Shown here: one piece after another, positions 53,019-57,668 of the stretch | Numbering within the stretch: position 1 is the stretch's first letter | How the letters are laid out: each line of letters starts with the position of its first letter | DNA from: Sedimentisphaerales bacterium | Lineage (GTDB): Bacteria > Planctomycetota > Phycisphaerae > Sedimentisphaerales > SG8-4 | Length of the DNA stretch: 57,668 nt | Reading direction: 5' to 3' | Assembly: GCA_016932895.1 (NCBI GenBank) | Contig: JAFGCA010000584.1 | Location: 1 to 57,668, forward strand | Position numbers and translations under genes: made by a program | The notes under the pieces: model-generated | What the model saw: only the letters and a program-made list of their open reading frames with translations | Told to the model about the DNA's origin: nothing | Databases searched by the model: none

Positions 53019-54011
53019 ATGCAGGACGACAGGAAAGGGAACGGTTCTGGCAACCTGGGACGGCGGGTGCTTGTTATGATGCTGACCGTGGTTGCCGCCG
53101 GCTTCACCGCCGCGCGCGGCGAGGAGGTCACCTATGCCGAGCGGCTGGGCTGGCCGGCGGGCACGAGGGCGGTGATCTTTCACGTGGATGACGCCGGGAT
53201 GTCGCACGATTCCAACAGGGGAGCGATGAAGGCCGTCGGAGAGGGTGTCGCGACATCGCTGAGCATCATGATGCCGTGCTCCTGGGTGCCGGAATGTGCC
53301 GCCTGGCTGAAAGAGCATCCGGAGGTGGACGCGGGCGTGCATCTGACGCTGACGTCGGAGTGGAAGAACTACCGCTGGGGACCGGTCGCCGGCAAGCCGG
53401 CGGTGCCCGGCTTGGTGGACGAGGCCGGCTGTCTCTGGCGCCGAGTCGCCGACGTCGTGACCCACGCCTCAGCCGACGAGGTGGAGACCGAGATGCGCGC
53501 CCAGGTCGACAAGGCCCTGGCCATGGGCATCCGGCCGACGCACCTCGACAGCCACATGGGGACGTGTTTCCAGCCGTTCTACATCGAGCGCTACGTCAAG
53601 ATCGGCATCGAGAAGAACATCCCCGTGATGATGATCGGCGGGCACATGCAGCACATCGGCGCCGAGGCCGCTCAGTTCAAGCCCATGGTTCGCGCACTGG
53701 CGCAGCGGCTCTGGGACGCCGGCTTGCCCGTGCTCGACGATCTCGTCACCCAGCCCACGAGGGCCGGGGACTACACAGGGCGCAAGGACGAACTGATCGC
53801 GTTGCTGCGGGACATGAAACCGGGCGTCACGCAGATCATCGTGCATTGCACCGAGCCGACGGAGGTCTTCTCGTACATCTCCGGCTCGGGGGCGGCCCGA
53901 CAGGCGGAGCTGCGCCTCATGACCGATCCCGACGTGAAGTCGTTCATCGAGAGCGAGAAGATCGTCCTCACGACCTGGCGCGAGCTGCAGCAACGCCGTA
54001 CAAAACAATAG
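53019..54011 (+). CDS. Secreted YdjC/ChbG-type carbohydrate deacetylase
   Basis: A 330-aa protein with a signal peptide (GRRVLVMMLTVVAAGFTAARG-EE). The body is the ChbG/HpnK (YdjC) family. FHVDDAGMS holds the catalytic/metal Asp pair, AGVHLTLTSEW the first metal His, and THLDSHMGTCF the second His-containing loop. IIVHCTEP follows near the end. Family members remove N-acetyl groups from chito-oligosaccharides or related sugars using a metal ion. A secreted form fits glycan degradation outside the cell. The start is ATG 53019 with AAGGAAGGAAG upstream; the in-frame GTG 52974 has no support. Confidence 0.85.
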   Translation: MQDDRKGNGSGNLGRRVLVMMLTVVAAGFTAARGEEVTYAERLGWPAGTRAVIFHVDDAGMSHDSNRGAMKAVGEGVATSLSIMMPCSWVPECAAWLKEHPEVDAGVHLTLTSEWKNYRWGPVAGKPAVPGLVDEAGCLWRRVADVVTHASADEVETEMRAQVDKALAMGIRPTHLDSHMGTCFQPFYIERYVKIGIEKNIPVMMIGGHMQHIGAEAAQFKPMVRALAQRLWDAGLPVLDDLVTQPTRAGDYTGRKDELIALLRDMKPGVTQIIVHCTEPTEVFSYISGSGAARQAELRLMTDPDVKSFIESEKIVLTTWRELQQRRTKQ

Positions 54012-54050
54012 GTCCTATAGGACTCATAGGACCTATGTTGTCCTATTTTT
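54009..54050 (+). terminator. Hairpin with T-run overlapping the deacetylase stop codon
   Basis: A 10-bp perfect stem (TAGGTCCTAT 54009-54018, ATAGGACCTA 54026-54035) with a 7-base loop begins at the TAG stop itself. It is followed by TGTTGTCCTATTTTT. It may terminate the deacetylase transcript before the pseudopilin gene, whose start is about 30 bases further on. Confidence 0.6.
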
Positions 54051-54067
54051 CACAGAGGGGTTACGGA

Positions 54068-54850
54068 ATGTCTATCCACGCATACGCGCACAAAGCCAGA
54101 CAGGGCTTCACGCTGCTGGAACTGCTGGTGGTCATCTCGATCATTGCGTTGCTGCTGGCCATCCTCTTTCCCGGTCTGCGCAAGGCCAAGGAACATGCCC
54201 GGCGCGTGGCGTGCCAGAACAACCTTCATCAGGGCCTTGTGGCGGGCAACATGTACGCGGGCGACTTCGACGGCTTCCTGCCCGAAGGCAACATCATCGA
54301 CAAGTCCGCGCCGGGTTACAGCACAAGCTGGGACAGCGCCGACCTGCTGACGATGATGAACTACCAGACCATGCGGGCCTTCGGCGCCTACGGGCTCACC
54401 GAAGAGCACGCCACCTGCGAGACGGCCCGCAAGTATTTCGAATCCACCGACGACTGGCTCAGCCCGCTGCCCGCGACCCGGCCCCTGGTCGAGACCGCCT
54501 ACGTGGGCTGGATCTACTGGGGCAATCGCGGCGACTGGACCGACCGCCACACCGGCAAGAAGTACGTCACGGCGAAGAAGGTCACGGACCAGCCGACCTC
54601 GAACACGCTCGTGACGTGCTTCTGCTACAATCGCTACGACGCCGTCGGCCCCGGCGGCAACTGGCCCGCCTGGTACAGCTCCCACGTCGGCGGCACGTTC
54701 CAGCACGCCGTCGGCCGGCCCATGAAGCCCGACCCCGACGGCCTCGCGGTCGGCTACCTCGACGGCGCCGCCCGCTTTGTCAAATGGAACGACCTGACGC
54801 CCAGCAACCACGAAGGCAACTACATCGTCTACTACGATCGTGACACGTAG
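54068..54850 (+). CDS. Pseudopilin-like secreted protein (second)
   Basis: A 260-aa protein with a class III signal: a basic leader (MSIHAYAHKARQG) precedes FTLLELLVVISIIALLLAILF, with Glu5 of the mature N-terminus. The following KAKEHARRVACQNNLHQGLVAGNMYAGDFDGFLP is typical of planctomycete DUF1559-like proteins. The C-terminal GLAVGYLDGAARFVKW resembles their H-X9-DG region. The function is unknown; such proteins may form pseudopili or be secreted. The start is ATG 54068 with AGAGGGG upstream. As with the example at 29261, no type II secretion genes are adjacent. Confidence 0.87.
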   Translation: MSIHAYAHKARQGFTLLELLVVISIIALLLAILFPGLRKAKEHARRVACQNNLHQGLVAGNMYAGDFDGFLPEGNIIDKSAPGYSTSWDSADLLTMMNYQTMRAFGAYGLTEEHATCETARKYFESTDDWLSPLPATRPLVETAYVGWIYWGNRGDWTDRHTGKKYVTAKKVTDQPTSNTLVTCFCYNRYDAVGPGGNWPAWYSSHVGGTFQHAVGRPMKPDPDGLAVGYLDGAARFVKWNDLTPSNHEGNYIVYYDRDT

Positions 54851-54928
54851 ATCTTGTACGGCGGGCCGGGGTCACCATCCCGAATGTCCCAAGCATCAAC
54901 AGTCGCAAGGTGTGCAGGAAGGCCTTTT

Positions 54929-57172
54929 ATGAAATTCCCGGGGATATCCCAATTGCATTTCCATCTATTCCTTACCGTTCTTGCCGTCTCATGTTCGAAC
55001 GCGAATGAACGGAGCGGCACGTTCGCCAACGAGGATGTCTCTCTTCAACGCAGGCAAGCCTATCTCGACGCGACTCTCAATTCCAATCCCCGCAATCTGT
55101 ACACGGAAGTGATCCGTCTCAAGCAAGGCGTGAAGCCCAATGAGGACGTCATCAGGGGTGGTAGTGGCCTGGCCAGGTTGAATCAAAGGAAAGACGCCGC
55201 GGATTTCCGCCTCCCGGCGCTTCTCACCATCCTTTATCACTATTCGAAGTCGGATCTGCTAAGCCCACAGATCATCGCCGAAGCGAAAGAAACGGTTTTG
55301 AATTTCAAGTACTGGCCCGACGAGCTGGCCCATTGGAACTGGGAAAAGACTCCGGAAATGGATTCGGGCTACATCTACCACTTGCTGCACGACGGTGACC
55401 CTGCGAACGACGCGATGGCCCATACGCACCAGGCCGCATTTGATCGGGTCGATGAAATGGACGACATGTGCTATTGGTCGGAAAACCATTACATCCTCTT
55501 CTGTTCCGGGGCCTATCTCGCGGCACAACTCTACCCTTCGGAAGTGTTCACCGCTTCCGGCGAAACCGGGGCCCACAGAATGCGCAAGTTCAAACTGCGC
55601 ATCATGAAATGGCTCGGACTTCGCTATACGTCCGGATTCAGCGAATGGCTCTCAAACGTCTACTACAACGAAGATATGCCCGCTCTGCTGGCCCTTATCG
55701 AGTTGTGCGACGATCCGGAAATCGCCCAACTGGCGACCATGGTCCTCGACCTCATGATGGCCGATATGGCCTTGAACAGCTTTCGGGGTTCTTTCGGAAG
55801 CACTCACGGCCGAACGTATGAGAACAAGATGAGCGGCCACCAGGACCACACCCGGTCGATTTCACACCTGATGTTTGGAATGAATCGCGCCTCTGTCGGC
55901 AACATGACCGCATCTCTTCTGGCTGTCAGCGAAAACTACCGGTTGCCTCGGGTCATCTACGAAATCGCCAACGACGCGCAGCACCGTGAGTTCGTCAACA
56001 CCCAGCGAATGGGAATTACCATAGACGACAATACTCTCCTGCAGTGGGGGCTGGACACCAGGCCCGTGGAAGAGGGTGGCGATATCGAAAACGCCATGAC
56101 GTTTCTGACCCTGGAAGCCTATGCGCATCCCCGTACGATCGAGCTGTTTAGGAACATGCTCGATTCCTACTGCCTCTGGGGCAACAAGTTTTTCGCCCCA
56201 TTCAAAGAGAATCGTCTTCTGGTCGAACACCCCGAACTGTTCGACACCGTTTCGGGCTTGTCAACGGGCGCCACGACCCTGTCTCAACTGGCGGAACTGG
56301 GGGAGAAAGATGTTACGCGAAACATGCGTCCCGAAGTCAATATCTACACCTACCGCACGCCGGACTACATGCTGAGCACCGCCCAGGACTACCGCCCGGG
56401 ATACGGCGGGGACCAGCAATCAATCTGGCAGGCGACGCTTGGCCTCGAAGCGGTGTGCTTCACGACGCACCCGGCCAAGAAAGGCGACAGCTCCGCCGAG
56501 ACACCAAACTACTGGACTGGATACGGAACCCTGCCGCGCGCCGTACAAGTCAAAAACGTCGTCCTGTCTCTATACGACATTGACACAACCACTCAGCTGT
56601 ATGTCAAAGATCAACTGCTCTACACTCATGCCTATCTTCCGAAAGGCAAATTCGACGAATCCGCCAGACGCGTCGCCGACGAAGGGGTATGGTTCTTCGC
56701 TCGCAAAGACAGCGCCTTGCTGGCCCTGTTTTCGGCCGACGACGATGCCGACTGGAAAAGCAACACCGATGACGCCGAAAAATCCGGCCCGTATGAGATC
56801 ATCGCCGACGGCCGCAAGACCATATGGATATGCGAGTTGGCTCGCCTTGGCGACGAATACTCCGACTTTCCCTCGTTTCAGACGGAGATCCTGAACACTC
56901 CCCTCGACGCCGATCCCGGTTCTTTGACCGTCAACTACGTGTCACCGTCGCAGGGAGTCCTTGCGATGGACTGGGACAGTGACGCAACGCAAAACGGAAC
57001 GCCCGTGAAGGTGCACGCGTACAAACGGTACGACAATCCATACGCCAGCGCAGACTTCCCTGCAGAGAAAATCACATTCCGATGCAAAGGCCATTCACTG
57101 GTCCTGGACTTCGCAAACAAGACTCGGTGCGTTACGAATCACGGCGCGTCCGAGGCTCTGGCGGCCCGGTGA
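54929..57172 (+). CDS. Large lipoprotein of unknown function
   Basis: A 747-aa protein with a lipoprotein signal (LHFHLFLTVLAVSC, lipobox Cys). The first half is alpha-helical with repeated Trp/Tyr-rich segments (YHLLHDGDPANDAMAHTH, MCYWSENHYILFCSGAYLAAQLYP, GFSEWLSNVYYNEDMPALLALIEL), like the alpha-toroid of polysaccharide lyases or related enzymes. The second half from about residue 470 is beta-rich (YMLSTAQDYRPGYGGDQQ, WTGYGTLPRAVQVKNVVLSLY), like the sandwich of heparinase-type enzymes. I cannot assign a family; a lyase-like role is a guess. ATG 54929 has GGAAGG upstream; the frame is open to 54854. By eye its GC content is below that of its neighbours. Confidence 0.72.
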   Translation: MKFPGISQLHFHLFLTVLAVSCSNANERSGTFANEDVSLQRRQAYLDATLNSNPRNLYTEVIRLKQGVKPNEDVIRGGSGLARLNQRKDAADFRLPALLTILYHYSKSDLLSPQIIAEAKETVLNFKYWPDELAHWNWEKTPEMDSGYIYHLLHDGDPANDAMAHTHQAAFDRVDEMDDMCYWSENHYILFCSGAYLAAQLYPSEVFTASGETGAHRMRKFKLRIMKWLGLRYTSGFSEWLSNVYYNEDMPALLALIELCDDPEIAQLATMVLDLMMADMALNSFRGSFGSTHGRTYENKMSGHQDHTRSISHLMFGMNRASVGNMTASLLAVSENYRLPRVIYEIANDAQHREFVNTQRMGITIDDNTLLQWGLDTRPVEEGGDIENAMTFLTLEAYAHPRTIELFRNMLDSYCLWGNKFFAPFKENRLLVEHPELFDTVSGLSTGATTLSQLAELGEKDVTRNMRPEVNIYTYRTPDYMLSTAQDYRPGYGGDQQSIWQATLGLEAVCFTTHPAKKGDSSAETPNYWTGYGTLPRAVQVKNVVLSLYDIDTTTQLYVKDQLLYTHAYLPKGKFDESARRVADEGVWFFARKDSALLALFSADDDADWKSNTDDAEKSGPYEIIADGRKTIWICELARLGDEYSDFPSFQTEILNTPLDADPGSLTVNYVSPSQGVLAMDWDSDATQNGTPVKVHAYKRYDNPYASADFPAEKITFRCKGHSLVLDFANKTRCVTNHGASEALAAR

Positions 57173-57211
57173 ATCACCACGCCGCTCCGGCCGAGCGTGT
57201 GACAGCGGTGC

Positions 57212-57406
57212 CTACAGCTTCCAGGCCTTGGCGAAGGCTTTGAAACTGCGGTCGTAGGTGCGCTCGACGTCGTCGGGGAAACAGCAACCGGGCAACTGCT
57301 TCATGGCCAAATGATAGCTCAGGCATTCACAGCACATGCCCTTCTTGCCGCACCCCGGGTAAGAGCAGTTGCAGTGTTCCAGGTTCTTCTCTTTCTGGCA
57401 TTCCAT
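57212..57406 (-). CDS. Small Cys-rich protein, DUF6485-like
   Basis: A 64-aa protein with eight cysteines (MECQKEKNLEHCNCSYPGCGKKGMCCECL...), then HLAMKQLPGCCFPDDVERTYDRSFKAF. The order of cysteines and the closing CFPDDVExTYDRS match what I recall of the DUF6485 family of small, probably metal-binding proteins, whose function is unknown. The length equals the family's usual size. The ribosome-binding site GGAGA lies 10 bases upstream of ATG 57406. Gene context is uninformative: the neighbour on the left is the large lipoprotein on the other strand. Confidence 0.85.
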   Translation of the reverse strand: MECQKEKNLEHCNCSYPGCGKKGMCCECLSYHLAMKQLPGCCFPDDVERTYDRSFKAFAKAWKL

Positions 57407-57452
57407 ACGAATCGTGTCTCCTATTCACCCACAACAAATCGTTTTGCAGCCC

Positions 57453-57551
57453 GTAGGGTGGGTTCCCAACCCACGTGTCCGGCCCGGTTATGCTTCGGAA
57501 CCGCCGGTCCGGTCGTGTCGTTGTACCGCGTGGGTCAAGGACCTACCCTAC
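57453..57551. repeat. GTAGGGTGGGTTCCCAACCCACG inverted repeat
   Basis: The left arm (57453-57475) is matched by the right arm CGTGGGTCAAGGACCTACCC (plus TAC, 57529-57551) with a few mismatches, enclosing about 50 bases. The left arm itself is palindromic (GTGGGTTCCCAACCCAC). It is a REP-like intergenic element between two minus-strand genes. Confidence 0.75.
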
Positions 57552-57556
57552 CATTG

Positions 57557-57668
57557 CTATTTCCTTTTCCGTCGTTTGGTTTTTTCAAACGGGTTGCTCA
57601 TAATCTTATACACGGTGGCGCCGCATTCGAGGCACTGCCAGTGGCGTCTCCGGCGGGCGTCGCGAATC
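57557..57668 (-). CDS. Zinc-ribbon protein, 5' end outside window
   Basis: The last 36 codons of a minus-strand gene that begins beyond the right edge. The visible protein is RDARRRRHWQCLECGATVYK, then IMSNPFEKTKRRKRK and a stop. One CxxC knuckle is present, in a context that resembles the zinc-ribbon tail of NrdR-like or other short nucleic-acid-binding proteins, and the tail is strongly basic. The other Cys pair, needed for a full ribbon, would lie outside the window. The gene identity cannot be fixed from this fragment. Confidence 0.6.
   Translation of the reverse strand, partial: IRDARRRRHWQCLECGATVYKIMSNPFEKTKRRKRK

Noticed and set aside
1..57668. tRNA, rRNA, transposase or phage genes
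   Set aside because: None seen by eye on either strand; short RNAs could still be missed without a computed search.

Overview
The window looks like chromosomal DNA of a GC-rich Planctomycetota bacterium, most probably of the class Phycisphaerae. The evidence is the combination of gene families. There are large secreted proteins with fibronectin-like, PA14, LamG and parallel beta-helix modules, and dockerin-like tails (GDINGDC-x-VDDFD). There are solitary pseudopilin-like proteins with the FTLxELLVVI leader, Tat-exported Gfo/Idh/MocA oxidoreductases, and several ECF sigma factors each followed by a membrane protein. The taxonomic call is inference; no rRNA, tRNA, CRISPR array, phage or transposase gene was seen.

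Layout. 1-12782: a TPR protein cut by the left edge, a Tat-exported metallophosphoesterase, an AKR-like Tat protein, a beta-propeller/di-haem cytochrome, a clan GH-A glycosidase, a HEAT-repeat protein with a Gfo/Idh/MocA oxidoreductase (minus strand), and a CehA/McbA-type metallohydrolase. 13143-15788: a multidomain secreted PA14 protein. 15922-28818: ten minus-strand genes. They encode an MGH1-like glycosidase, a tandem MBL hydrolase, a lipoprotein C26-type amidotransferase, a DAACS symporter, a C69 dipeptidase, an M19 dipeptidase, then an RND/MMPL exporter, a LolA-like protein and an outer-membrane barrel. This reads as a peptide/amino-acid salvage block joined to an envelope lipid or lipophile export trio. 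29261-32757: a pseudopilin, an orphan secreted protein and purC.

33016-54011 is dominated by regulation and surface proteins. It holds four ECF sigma factors (33016, 41789, 44660, 51439). The first is paired with a classical zinc-finger anti-sigma factor. The other three are each paired with a membrane protein that lacks the zinc finger, has one TM helix at nearly the same position and carries a LolA/RseB-like periplasmic region; one of these also has fibronectin-like and truncated LamG domains. Between them lie two glycine-rich secreted proteins, two tandem beta-helix/dockerin paralogues, a second Gfo/Idh/MocA oxidoreductase, a 50-residue lipoprotein and a YdjC-type deacetylase. 54068-57668: a pseudopilin, a large lipoprotein of unknown function, a small DUF6485-like Cys-rich protein and a truncated zinc-ribbon gene.

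The intergenic DNA is unusually rich in palindromic repeats. A family of about 112 bp (arms beginning GTGGCAGCGTCAAG) occurs four times. At least five other REP-like inverted-repeat types are present. A separate 162-nt element at 36173-36334 has a perfect 22-bp outer stem enclosing four hairpins and matches nothing I recognise. That element and the LolA/RseB-like anti-sigma family are the two observations most worth following up.
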